A stretch of DNA of 64,000 bases from Leguminivora glycinivorella (taxonomy: Eukaryota; Arthropoda; Insecta; Lepidoptera; Tortricidae). The stretch lies in NCBI RefSeq assembly GCF_023078275.1, contig NC_062971.1, positions 17,050,001-17,114,000 on the forward strand, in the 5' to 3' direction. Below, piece by piece: positions 11,499-23,000 of the stretch. Positions within the stretch are counted from its first letter, which is position 1. Each line of letters starts with the position of its first letter. The translations under genes and the position numbers were made by a program. The notes beneath the pieces are model-generated. The model searched no databases and was not told where the DNA came from. It worked only from the letters and a program-made list of their open reading frames with translations.

Positions 11499-11730
11499 AA
11501 AGCTAGGAACACACTACGCGGACGTCCGTCGTAAATCGACCGCGGACGGGAATCTGGACAATGGAAATACACATAACCGTGCAAACTATCGGTCGACGGA
11601 CGCGGACGTGGCCTTGAGCGCACGGACGTCCGATCGAAATCTGGCTCTGGATGTTTTGTTCCGTGCACACTGATAGGTCGCGGTCGCGGTCGTTTTACGA
11701 CGGACGTCCGCGTAGTATGTTCCTAGCTTA
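11499..11730. mobile_element. Foldback MITE with GGACGTCCG arms
   Basis: The left arm starts AAGCTAGGAACACACTACGC and the right arm ends with its complement. About 45 bases of each arm match with few differences and contain GCGGACGTCCGTCGTAAA. It is 232 bp long with no coding potential, and it lies immediately beside the hairpin ending at 11491. Confidence 0.8.
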
Positions 11731-11991
11731 AGAGTAGGCTGGTGACCATAGACTAAATTCATTCTATTATCTTTGCTGGTGACAGGTTGTGACAGTGACA
11801 GCGACATGACATGACTGACGTTTGTTTCCTTTCATTACTTTTAATACTTTTGAGTTTTGTTCATCATTTATTGTTCTAAATTGAATGTTTGCGATGTTTT
11901 TACTTATTTAATTCAATCAAATGCCTTGAAAGTGTTAATGTATCGTACAACATTATTAAACAGTTGTTTATTCCTTTAGCTAAGCGTAAAC

Positions 11992-12946
11992 ATGAGTTTA
12001 CAAGGACCGACTGTCGGTCACGACATAAACAATGTAGATTTATCCAAAGTAGGTGGATTTTATTCCATTAAATCTGAATTCGCTAATTATAATTAGATTT
12101 ATCGTGTTTTTACGATAATTTTACTGTTACTAGATAGCTGGGTTGCAGCAGAAGAGAACTTTGGCGTTTGTTAATCATTTCCTCGTAACTACTGTACAGT
12201 TTTTGAATAAGTTTACAAAGGATTGTGAAGAAAAGCTAATGAATTTTGAATTGAAACTTGAAAAAGTTAATGCTACCATGGTCTTGTTGGAAGCTAAGGT
12301 AAAAGTTTTGACATTTGGAGGAACTGGTAGTTTTTACTCAACCATATTTACATGAGGCTTAGAATAAACTTACACACAATTTACATGTTAAGTATTTTTT
12401 TTAATTAGAACATTTAGAAGAATATTATTTCACTGAAATTACAGATTAATTTAAATTTATATTTGTAGTGTAACACTGTAAATATTTCATAGCAAATTTA
12501 CTGGACAGTCTACATACTTGCTTTTAAATCAAGTCTCTAAAAGTACAGTTATCTAAGTTTTAATTTCAATATTTACGGAATTTTACTTCTGGAACATTGC
12601 CATAAGTTTTATGACAAATTATATTTTGCAGCTATCATCAATTCCCGAAGTAAGCATTCAGTCACAATGTAAGACAGAGGACCCTCAACAAGATACAAAT
12701 GCAGGTAAACCAGATCATATACCAGTAGATAGTACAGAGCCGTCACAAAATACAAACCCAGAAACATCTGAAGGCAGTGATACTACAGCAACAAAAGAAG
12801 TTGGCATGGAGGAAGCTTCCGTAGCTCCTGAGTACATGAGGTTTGTAAAAATGGTACAGGTTGGAGTGCCTCTTCAGGCAGTAAAACTGAAATTAACAAT
12901 GGAAGGCTTAGACCCCAATGTATTTGATAGAGTAATGAACAAATAA
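11992..12946 (+). CDS. WASHC3: WASH complex subunit 3 (CCDC53)
   Basis: A subunit of the WASH actin-nucleation complex on endosomes. Three coding exons: 11992-12048 (MSLQGPTVGHDINNVDLSK), 12134-12298 and 12632-12946 (stop). All have GT-AG introns at phase 0, giving 178 residues (about 194 in human). Exon 2 holds the conserved helical region (LQQKRTLAFVNHFLVTTVQF, CEEKLMNFELKLEKVNATM), a predicted coiled coil. Exon 3 begins LSSIPE, passes through an acidic low-complexity linker and ends with the family C-terminal motif MRFVKMVQVGVPLQAVKLK followed by EGLDPNVFDRV. The start ATG is the first in frame with the family N-terminus. The gene appears intact. Confidence 0.94.
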
Positions 12947-13975
12947 AATAAATAGGCTTATTTAAATATATTTTATGAACTAAGTTATGTCAGAACAATA
13001 TTTTCATAATGGTGATGTAAATACCTAATCAAATGCTAAACACATATGTACAAAATGAAATAAATTTATTTATATGCAAATGAAAAATATTTTTTTTTAT
13101 AAATTACTTCAGTGGACAACAGCATCCAAAGTTCCAAACCATTACTTGTAATAATATAACCAATATAAATGGTCAAATCAACTAAAATATTGAGTATGTT
13201 CCCTAGAAAAGAAAAATCGAGTAGTTTTCAAGAACCACATTTGTTTATTTAGGTACTTTTTTGTTATGTATAAAAAAAAAGATTTTGCCTTCATTTAAAA
13301 ATGACATGTCCCCAATCACAAGTTTCGTCAAAATATGACCATATTAAATATTAACCTATAGTGAGTGAGTGATAATATGAGTGGTATTGGTTGGGTCCAC
13401 ACAGAGCGAACAGTGTTGAAAGGCAATTTCCTGGCCAATGCAGACACATACATATTACATAATGCCTGGGCCGAGGTTCATTGGCCTTTTGCCATGCTTT
13501 GATCTGCGTATTGACTGTACTGTAACAAGATGCCTGACTTACCGCACCGTCCACCACTGCGCCGCGGCCGCGCATCACATGCCTCCAGTTCGCGCAGGGC
13601 CGGATTCGTTAAATCCTAGGGACGCAGGCAACCTGGTAATGGTTTTGAGATGGGGAAGGGGAGTAAGGGGACTGTTACAATTCCTAGAATTCCCAGTATC
13701 GTATCATAACATAATGAGTGCCAAGGTACCTTATGTCAGGTCTCTTAATAGTCTTCAATTTTTCTCGCTGTTGGTCCACAAATTAGAGGTTGAATTTACA
13801 ATCGTTTGAGAACTTTTACTAAAGACTGACACCATCTCTCTCGCTATATCGTAATCCTGCAAAGGATTCGTATAGGAGGTGCAAGCACTAATTGCTCGCC
13901 CTTAGAGTTGGTCAAAGGCGCCTAGCCTTATCAGAGATAACATACACTAGAGAAATTTCGTCGGGTACCACGGCG
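12947..13975. other. WASHC3 3' flank, no further gene supported
   Basis: An AATAAA at 13059-13064 on the plus strand, about 113 bases after the stop, is the likely WASHC3 polyadenylation signal. Beyond it is AT-rich sequence and then a more GC-rich block at 13350-13660. On the minus strand 13351-13578 is open for 75 codons but resembles no family I know. No splice sites or homology support a gene. Confidence 0.5.
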
Positions 13976-14215
13976 GGCGGGTGGTCTAGTGGTGAGGACG
14001 TTAGCCGCGTAAGCTGAAGACCCGGGTTCGATTCCCGGCTCGGCCACCAGTGGGCCCTGTCGTTTTTTCTTTCGTGTATAATATCTATTTAAATTTATAA
14101 TTTATATATAGTAGTGTGACTACTTGAAAAAAGAACAAATCAAAAAATATTCAATACATTCACATTCAAAAGCTCGAAATTCCAACGTGTTTTCAATGGG
14201 AACGCACATTCTAGC
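13976..14215 (+). mobile_element. tRNA-derived SINE
   Basis: A tRNA-like head lies at about 13978-14049, with an A box (TGGTCTAGTGGTGAGGAC) and B box (GGGTTCGATTCCC) and a well-paired T arm. The acceptor stem does not pair, so it is not a working tRNA gene. An AT-rich body follows. The phrases GTCGGGTACCACG at about 13959 and CGTGGTACCCG at about 14218 lie on either side in inverse orientation and may be remnants of a host element. Confidence 0.65.
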
Positions 14216-14247
14216 GTCGTGGTACCCGTGGTTCATAAAATTTATTC

Positions 14248-14440
14248 ACTACTAGCTTTTGTCCGCGGCTTCGCTCGCGTTAGAAAGAGACAAAAAGTAG
14301 CCTATGTCACTCTCCATCCCTTCAACTACCTCCACTTAAAAAATCACGTCAATTCATCGCTCCGTTTTGCCGTGAAAGACGGACAAACAAACAGACACAC
14401 GCACTTTCCCATTTATAATATTAGTATGGATTAGTATTTT
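14248..14440 (+). mobile_element. Dispersed repeat starting CTAGCTTTTGTCCGCGGC
   Basis: It begins CTAGCTTTTGTCCGCGGCTT and ends with ATTTATAATATTAGTATGGA. I recall both ends as a very common lepidopteran interspersed repeat (a non-LTR or Helitron-derived fragment; classification uncertain). A related opening recurs at 33032-33062. Confidence 0.6.
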
Positions 14441-14799
14441 TGGTAACTTTTTTTAAGACTTTGAATAGTTGACCGGAGCAACCGTAGGTCTACGGTTTAA
14501 GCGGTAACAGGAGAGAAAACGGTAAATTAGAAAGGCCCCTTTCAATTTGTGAATTTTGGCTAAAAATACTCGTGTTTTTCTATAAATACTAGATTTGCGT
14601 TAAAGACAACTTATATGAAAAATATTACGTAAAAATCTTTAAAATCGTGGTACCGCTCTCGACTGTTTCCTCCTTCAAAACTAAACTAATCGGAATAAAA
14701 TTTGAAAATCTAAATAACGATGAAATAAGTTGTGTCGGAGTGTTTTGTTTTTTGACTAATTGGTCAGTAGGTCGTTTTTATGTTGATCCGAATTTTGGA

Positions 14800-15545
14800 T
14801 TTTTAACCGTCGCCTCATATCTCTCAAGAAGGACGGTTATCAAGTCGTCTGTATGTTTCTTTTTAATGTTTGTTCCTCGATATCTCCGTCGTTACTGGAC
14901 CGATTTTGAAATTTTTTTTTTTGATTGAATGTATATGCATACAGATTGGTCCCATTTTTCTCAGAACCCAGTTCTGATGATGGGATCCTGGAGAAATCGA
15001 GGGAACTCCTCAAATCTGAAAGGCATACATATGGTGATTTTTGTATTTTTAAAGGAACAGCATGAATTTACGTACGGAACAGTGACATTTGGTGCAGTGG
15101 AAGTGCTGATGACGGTCAGAACGGAACTCCTCAAATCTGAACGGCACGCTTATAGTGACTTTGGTATTTTTATAAGAACAGCATGCCCTTACGTCCAGAA
15201 CAGTGATATTTGGTGCAGTGGAACTCCTGATGATGGTCAGAACGGAACTCCTCAAATCTGAACGGCACGCTTATAGTGACTTTGGTATTTTTATAAGAAC
15301 AGCATGCACTTACGTCCAGAACAGCGACATTTGGTGCAGTGGAAGTGCTGATGATGGTCAGAACCGAACTCCTCAAATCTGAACGGCACGTTTATAGTGA
15401 CTTTGGTATTTATATAAGAACAGCATGCACTTACGTCCAGAATAGTGACATTTGGTGCAGTGGAACTGTTGGTGATGGTCAGAACCGAAATACGTAATCC
15501 AACATTCGCAAGTAGCTTTCACCAGAACCCCAAAGGCGGCGGTTT
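14800..15545 (+). mobile_element. Element with internal 121-bp minisatellite, copy 1
   Basis: Between about 14955 and 15490, 4-5 tandem units of about 121 bp each contain TCCTCAAATCTGAACGGCA, then TTTATAAGAACAGCATGC and a TTTGGTGCAGTGGAA phrase. The flanks (GTTCCTCGATATCTCCGTCG on the left, GAACCCCAAAGGCGGCGG on the right) are found inverted around a second copy at 22945-23706. The minisatellite is therefore internal to a mobile element. Because 121 is not a multiple of 3, the short ORFs here are incidental. Confidence 0.75.
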
Positions 15546-15682
15546 TTTTTCTTAAAAATTATTTTTGTAATGAAGAAATAGCGTATATGGCGCGTAGCGT
15601 AGGTAGCGTATAAGACTATAGTAACTTGACTGTGACAACACCACCTTATAGCCAGAAAATATATACCTGCTCATTTCAAGAA

Positions 15683-15830
15683 GTAGTAGTAGTAGTAAAA
15701 CACTTTATTGTACCAGAAAATAATACAACACACAAGAAAAAGAGCTTATCACTAGTACAAAGGCGAACTAGGCTGCTAGGCAAGAAATAGGCCTGGCCAG
15801 GGGCATTCGAGGTGGCAAACTTGAATTTAT
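15683..15830 (-). mobile_element. LINE 3'-end fragment with TAC-repeat tail
   Basis: On the minus strand a GTACAATAAAGTGTTTTAC phrase with AATAAA is followed by a (TAC)n microsatellite (15683-15697). This is a layout seen at 3' ends of some insect non-LTR elements. No reverse transcriptase is left. Confidence 0.45.
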
Positions 15831-15999
15831 TAAACGAACATATTATTCAATGCACTAAAATACTCTCATTAGATATTAGATGTAACGCAAGATTGGTACG
15901 ATTGTGCTTATTATATAAACGCAAAAAAATAACAATGTAAAATGTATATTTATTAACAAAACATTAACTAAATCCACAGCGCAGGTTTAGCTATCGACA

Positions 16000-16176
16000 T
16001 GTCCGTATCGGACGCATCGCATCGCATTTCTTCCACTAATATTGCGGTAGGTATTTGCGTAGGTACACTATGTACGGGCGCGGATCGGTGGACGCACTTG
16101 TGTGACTTTCTTACTTTCTATACAAATAATACTAAATATAAATGCGATGCAGCCGATGCGTGCGATTCGGTTCTGT
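16000..16176. repeat. Degenerate MITE
   Basis: Imperfect inverted ends: GTATCGGACGCATCGCATCG near 16005 and its partial complement around 16140-16170 (AAATGCGATGCAGCCGATGC). Non-coding. Confidence 0.5.
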
Positions 16177-16933
16177 GGACTACAAAGCGGCATCTGCGTC
16201 AATATACGTATTTACATAATTTGTAGCCAAGAAAAAATAAATAATAAAAATTAGATAAAAAGAGTTGTAATAAATATATTCTTTGTGACTAACGCAATAC
16301 CATTCGCTTGAAATCACAAAAAGAATTTTACAATAATAGCATAATATGAATAGGTACTTACTACATACTAGTTCACTGTCTCAGCAATCCGAAGTCCGCC
16401 ATCAAAATTTCAGTCGCTCAATAACCTGAAGTAATAGTTTATTTAAAGTTTTGTAGTCATTACACGCAGTGTTTTTCATCACACTAAGTAGCAATAAAAA
16501 GAATAAAAAGTATTCACGGTAGAGCTAGACAAACTATAACTGAACTTAAGCCTGACTAAGCTCGCCGAGTCGAATCAAAATTCGCCTTTTGCATTTCTTA
16601 TGAAACTACGTCCATTAGCGACGCGTCGAATCGGTTTGATCGTTCATTGTAAATGTATGCAGGGCTAATAACCTAAAGAGTACCATGGGTGGTTTCAATC
16701 ACTTAATACTGCAGTTAGTAATATCGTAATTCAAAGATTAATTTAAGGTTATTTGCCAACCAGCTCATTAGTCGAGTAAATACGGTCGACATCAATAGCA
16801 CCTGCATCGAGAAAGGGTTCAGCTTGTAATAAAGTACTTACTCAAAGTTTCCTAAGTTTTAATTTCTTAGTTCACTAAGAAATTAGTACCTAAACATATG
16901 TTTCACATCCGTACCGTCTCAAATAAATTCATC

Positions 16934-16939
16934 TTTATT
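16934..16939 (-). promoter_or_regulatory. Polyadenylation signal of the Rel gene
   Basis: AATAAA on the minus strand, about 98 bases beyond the stop codon of the last Rel exon (17037-17039). It fits the end of the long isoform. Confidence 0.55.
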
Positions 16940-17036
16940 AAACTACGCGTTGTTTTCTAATGTTTTCAGTAAATGTAAGATTTTTAAGAAATACCCACAT
17001 GAATATGTTGATCCCCAAACGCTTATTATATTATTA

Positions 17037-20000
17037 TTATTCGCTTACGTTCAGTCCGCGTTTTAAGTCTGCAGATAAGGCATTCTCAAAATCTATTTCT
17101 CCGACATTGTGTAGAGAACTATGATCATTAATGTTTACGGTATTGCTAACATTATGCGGTAAAACATTTTGATTTAAATTGTAATTGTTATTAATTGATA
17201 CTTCGTCATTTTGTATACTATTACCAATATTATTCTGATCTAAAGTATTCTGATACCACGCTTCTGCTGTATACAGATCCATGAAAATTTTGTCGAAAAT
17301 ATCCTTGGAAAGCGGATCATTGATTAATGTTTGGATTACCCTTTCTTCTCCTGACGTTGGGAGTTCTTCGTTTTCTATTGGGAAGTTGGAATCATGGAAC
17401 TGGTTATTTGCATCACAAGCCAGATACTCGTAATCAGGTGTCATTATTTTCTCACGTTTTGGCGACAGTTCGTCAGAGTCGTGCTTGCCACGATTGTGCT
17501 CGGAGACAGATCGTTTAACTTTTGTGCCTGGCGGAATTCGTGCCGAAAATGTGTATGATCCTGGTGCAATATTTGCTTCAGGCAGTACCGTAGCTCTGTG
17601 TGGATTAGCTGTAGGAGTGTCCACTCTATATTGTATATTAGAGATCGTGTTATTTCCGTGTATACCTTTCGTGTTACATAATGCCATGTTATTTCTTTGG
17701 CTGTTATTTATATTAGAGATATCATCTGGTATGTTGCTTGCATTAAGCTGTCTGTAGCTGTTGCCATTGTTAAGGTATTGTCCATGTCCGTTAAATGCGT
17801 CGAAGACAGGTGGACTATATTCCTGAAAAACATAATATACACATTCATACTTGTCTGTTTTAAAATATTTATTTAATTCAATATTCATGTAAAGATATGT
17901 AGGTACTCAGAAGTCAAAATATTCAGCAGTCGAGCTACAGTAAAAAATGTTTTAGGTATTGAACCCTACCCCTACGCACCAAGGTCGGTTAAAAAACGCG
18001 GCGTTCACGTTGGATATTAACCCGGATCCACATGTCGCTTCCGTGTGCGAATTAGTTATCGCTATACATATTATTATGCATATCTACATGCATTGTGCTA
18101 TATATCTCTTACGGCAATCGCCGCATAAAATAAAACATCGTAGTAAATTAAGTAGGCGGGGTAAATTAAGCTTTATGCCTATTATTACAACAGCCAAAAC
18201 AAATATATTTTATATTCAGTACGAAATTAACACACAACAAGTAGTTAGCTGCAACAATAATAAAAAATAGGTACCTACCTGGTAACTGGCGTAAGACATC
18301 TTGGTATTCTGGTATGGAGAAAATGGCGGCATCTGAGTATTCTGAGTTGACGCTTAAAACAAGACAATTTGTTAAATTAATATACGAGTAGGTATTTGAT
18401 GATGGAATCAAATTATGTATAGGTATACAATATTTTAGGTACGACATCCTCCCCTTTTATGTAGATAACATATTTGATTTAAAAGCTTCTGTGGCCTTCT
18501 ACTAAATTAAACACAATGATAAAACTGTTTAAGAAACAATATAGTGGTTAGCTGTGCCATACAAAGGCTGCCTTCAAGACAAAGTGTGGATATTAATATT
18601 AAAGGCATTATATAAACAAAAAACTATAATTATTTATTATATTTTATATTATAAACTATAAACACGTGCCCACGAGGAATTTTAACAAATGTATTCTATC
18701 ATATTTTTATCTTATTTAGGTTAAAATATAATTATGATACCGGGCGGGGCCTGTAAATACGTCCCTGGACTGGATGCAGGGATTGCAGGGTTCAATTGAA
18801 TTCATTCAAGTTCCTCGTAGGCACCTTGCATGTGTTTGTGACAATGTAACTTACTACTTGGCATCGCGCAAGGATCACTTGTCTTGGTGCTGCTTTTGGA
18901 TATCCTTTTGTTTTTTGCGTATATGTTAGCAAGATAGCCCGCAGCTGAAAAACAAATTAATAATTATTTAAGAATGATTAAGATTATGATGTATGTAATA
19001 AGAGCTTGTAATTAGGCCTACATGAATAAACTATATTCTTGATTTTGAGTCAAGGGGATGAAATCAGTCATTATAGAAGTTTTTCATACAAAAAGTTTCA
19101 TTGATAGACATCTATTTAGCCGTTTGCCCTTCCAGGACTTTGCCTCGTGACGTGAGGCGCCTCTCGCTCTGTGTGGATCCACCTTATGTAGCGATGCATT
19201 GTGGGTGCAGCACATAGATGGTAATGAATGGTTGAACAAAGTAAAAAATAAGCTCATAGATTTGCCTGTAAATCAAATTAGCCGCATTGACTTTACATAC
19301 ACAAGTTTCCCACTTTTTAATGACAAAAAGATACAATTTGGAAATAAGTTACAGTTATACATTTACGCAGGCTTAGGTATCTATTGTGATATAGGTAGGT
19401 CAGTAAACTAGCACAGTTGCTGGTTTCTGTCCAACATTAATTTATACCTACCTACATATTTAATTGACGGAGCGTGTAGAAAACATAGGTGCCTAATTGC
19501 GAATAATTTGAATATAAACCCACCTTACCGGACTATTTTGGATTTTGCAATATGAAGATTGAAGACACTGGAGGTGAGGTTAAAGTTCCTTAACTTATCT
19601 CTCTCTCGGTCTCGAATCTTTTTGTTTTAGGTGAGTAGCTTCAATCTGAGAGATTTTTAAATGCCGTAGTGTTTTTTGGATCACAGTACACCACGTTTGC
19701 GAAAATTTAATGACTTAGGTAATTAGCAATATTGAGGCCTTTCACGAAGAATTCATCATTCGAATATCGAGGTTGAGAAGAAATTCACGAACATAAGTAC
19801 CTGCTTCCATGGGCACGCGCATTTTTGTCGGTCGCGCTTACCACATAACGAACTCTGTGGCCTTCACAACTAAAGCCAGCTACTCGCACACCTGCCGCGG
19901 GAGCAATCTAGGGTGTTAGGGTGGGGATGACCCTTAATTGCCTCCTTAATTGCCATGTGTGTAGGCAAGCAGGAGCAATTTCCTAGATTGGGCCTACGGC

Positions 20001-23000
20001 AGGCCGGCAGGAGCGCAAACACTTCCTTGCTCCCTAGGTTGTAACAGTCACCAGCATAAATATGTGATGATTTCTATACCTTGTCACATTAACGTCTTGT
20101 TTGAAATGTCATACGAAATGTCAAACAATTAACAGCGACCAGGTACTGAAATCATCACTTATTTATGCCGGTGACTGTATTACCAACCAACCGCCCTGCC
20201 GGATTGCTGCGTGTATTGCACGATTGGGCCAATTCCATAATCAGTTCATTGGCGACAACCGAGCGAAGTGGAGGTCACAATGGAGAAGGAGCAAGAAATT
20301 TATTGTTGTTGTTGAATGTCCTAAGGCACCCCATAGGTGCACAGGGCCTCCACAAGATCCTTCCACGCCTGTCTATCTTGAGCCACTGCGTTGGCCTCGT
20401 TCCAGCTCAGTCCATATTCCCTCATCTCGTTCTCTACGCTCCGCCTCCAGGTGTGTACGGGGCGTTTGCAAGAAATTTGGACACGAATAATTGATAGACA
20501 CATGTGGGATAAAAACAACAAACAATTTTTAACCGCAATATGCGAAGTCAAACTTACTAATTAATGTTTGAAATATGTCGAGAACACGAAAGCGATACGA
20601 ATATCAACATTTAGAATCAGTAACACAACAGAAAGTGCCAAGGCTATGCCAAACTTTGGTGTATTGACAGTACAGGAGGAATTCTCATAGACGTGCGTTC
20701 AGCGGGACTAAGGTGAAGTACCCCATAATGGACGGTGATGCCATAATGGACAAAAAAACACAAATCCTTAAAAATAAGTATCTAAAATTAGTTTCTAAAA
20801 ACTGACAGCTATGTACCATAAACTAGAGTTGTAGAGCTGTTTCATTTTGAAGTTTCAATTAATTCGGTTATTTCTGAAGGATTTGGCGACAAGATAAAAT
20901 TCATCAGTTTGCTGAAAAAAATATCAAGACTAATTCTTAGTAATGTTGCTAAGAGAGTTGAGTTCATGTATAAAATAATAAAAAAATAATACTCGGTGTA
21001 AACTTGAATGCGTTTTACTTACTGCATTAAGCATGAGATAAGGTATAAAACATACTAGTTTGTTGCTCAAAACATATAAAGAAATGGCGTTATTTTGCGA
21101 GTGTCCATTACTGGAACCGAAAAACTGCCTACCTCCTATGATGGACAAGGAACAATTTACAAAACCAAAATTTACAAGAAACAATCCTATGTTAAAATAA
21201 CTCAAACTAATTGTATTTATATGTATATAATATTGACTCATTGAGTATCAGTTGGCTTTAAAAGTAAAATTTTAAACTTATTTCACTGTCCATAATGGGG
21301 GATCCATTACTGGAGAACTACCGTCCATAATTGGAGAAAAAACACCTATTTTTAGTTTGTTAACTATGAAGAAACCAATAGGAGTATCCATTCTGCAATA
21401 CGCTTGAAATGTAAAAGAAGGATAGTACATTCAAGATTTAACACGCTTAGCGGTAGAATTTTTACATTTATCAGTGAAATATCGAAAAGAGGCGAAAATT
21501 TTTCTTAAACTGTTCATGATTGGGTCCGTTACCTTATCACTTGATTCACTTGCACACTGAACGGCAGGCGCGGGTGTAGAGATCAGCCAAAATTGGTCCA
21601 ACCGCAGGGCGACCGGAATTGCTCCGACGGCAGGTGTGTGAGTAGCTAGCCGCCTTAAATAAACATCGGATCTCTCCTCGGGTGCCAGACTGATTTTTGA
21701 GTAATTGGAATTTGGATTTTATTCTAATTAATCAAATTTGATTGACGTAATCGGCCGGGAGTCGACCGGCCGCCACCCCAAGGGATTGATAATGAAAAAT
21801 CTTGTAACGTTCAATTGCCCTTGAATATTTATTTAATTAATAAATATTTGTTTAATTAATGATAATAATAAGATTCAATGACATCTTATGGTCTTTTTCA
21901 TACTTTTTGAAGAGGTACATAAATAGGTAGGTAATCAACTTACGAAAATTGGGGTTGCTCCATTCCATCAGCAGATTAGGTACCGAAATGGGTTATACCG
22001 ATGGGTTTATCCCTATCTCTAGTCTTCAACCTTCGTTAGTTTCATAGGTACTTATAATCAATTGAATATGAAAAAACTATTTACACACAAACGATTCATA
22101 AATGAAACACGACGGCACCGTGTTCGATTATTTTATTGTGTTTTTATAAGAAGAGACCGATAGGGGACGAAAGAGATTTGTTAAAATGATAAGCTTTTGT
22201 ATTAAACATCAGACTTAGTTTTATTCCAAAAATCATTTTTTGATATTATAAATAAGCACCAGAGTATATCTATTCAATAAATATATATTTACACATCATA
22301 TTGTTTTCATATACATATGATTACTAATTTCTAATAATGTACTTTATACAACTGGAATTTATACATACAACGTGTTTCCGGTATCACTCAAAACCTCAGA
22401 CACCCCAACTGATTTTTATTTTTCTAAACTCATCTAGAGTATTCATCTTTTAATCTGATGGTTACTTTTTTTTTTAAATTGAATTTTTAATTTTCTGTGC
22501 AGCTCTACTTGACTTTTAGCTCTACACTCAATAAAATAATTGCTAACTACCATCATAAACCATTAAACTATTTATTTGTGCACGTTACAGCAACGACATA
22601 AGGTTTACCAATAGACAGCTAAGATGTCACTGTAAAACACTTTAAAGCTTTATCACAGTAAACTTCAAATTGGCTAGGTAATCGCAGTAAGCAAATTTAA
22701 ACCCAATATTCAAAATGACAAGGTTGTAATTAGGTACGAGTTCAATTTGTTATGACTTATGATAAACATTAAGATTAAACTGACAAACAACGTCAAACTC
22801 GTAGCGGAAAAAATAATCGTCCAAGTAACCAGCCAGTATTAATACCCCCAAATACTGAAAAAGGTAAACAACCTCTAGCAATGCGATATACACAATGTTG
22901 TATTACGAATACAATAGAATAGGCACATAAATAATTTTTAAGAAAAAAAAAACCGCCTTCTTTGGGGTTCTGGTGATAAATACTTTCAAATGTTGGATTA

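Larger units (their letters stand above)
9961..11991. other. Spacer between BCAS2 and WASHC3
   Basis: The two genes are transcribed away from each other from this 2-kb spacer, which must hold both promoters. No TATA box or initiator could be assigned with confidence. A dispersed repeat beginning near ACCAGGGGCGGCTCACTC lies at about 10265-10380, and the same opening phrase recurs at 23136. Three hairpin or foldback elements (10804-10938, 11380-11491, 11499-11730) fill much of the WASHC3 side. Confidence 0.6.

Noticed and set aside
13976..14049. tRNA gene on the plus strand
   Set aside because: Only the D and T arm regions are tRNA-like; acceptor ends do not base-pair. Called SINE.
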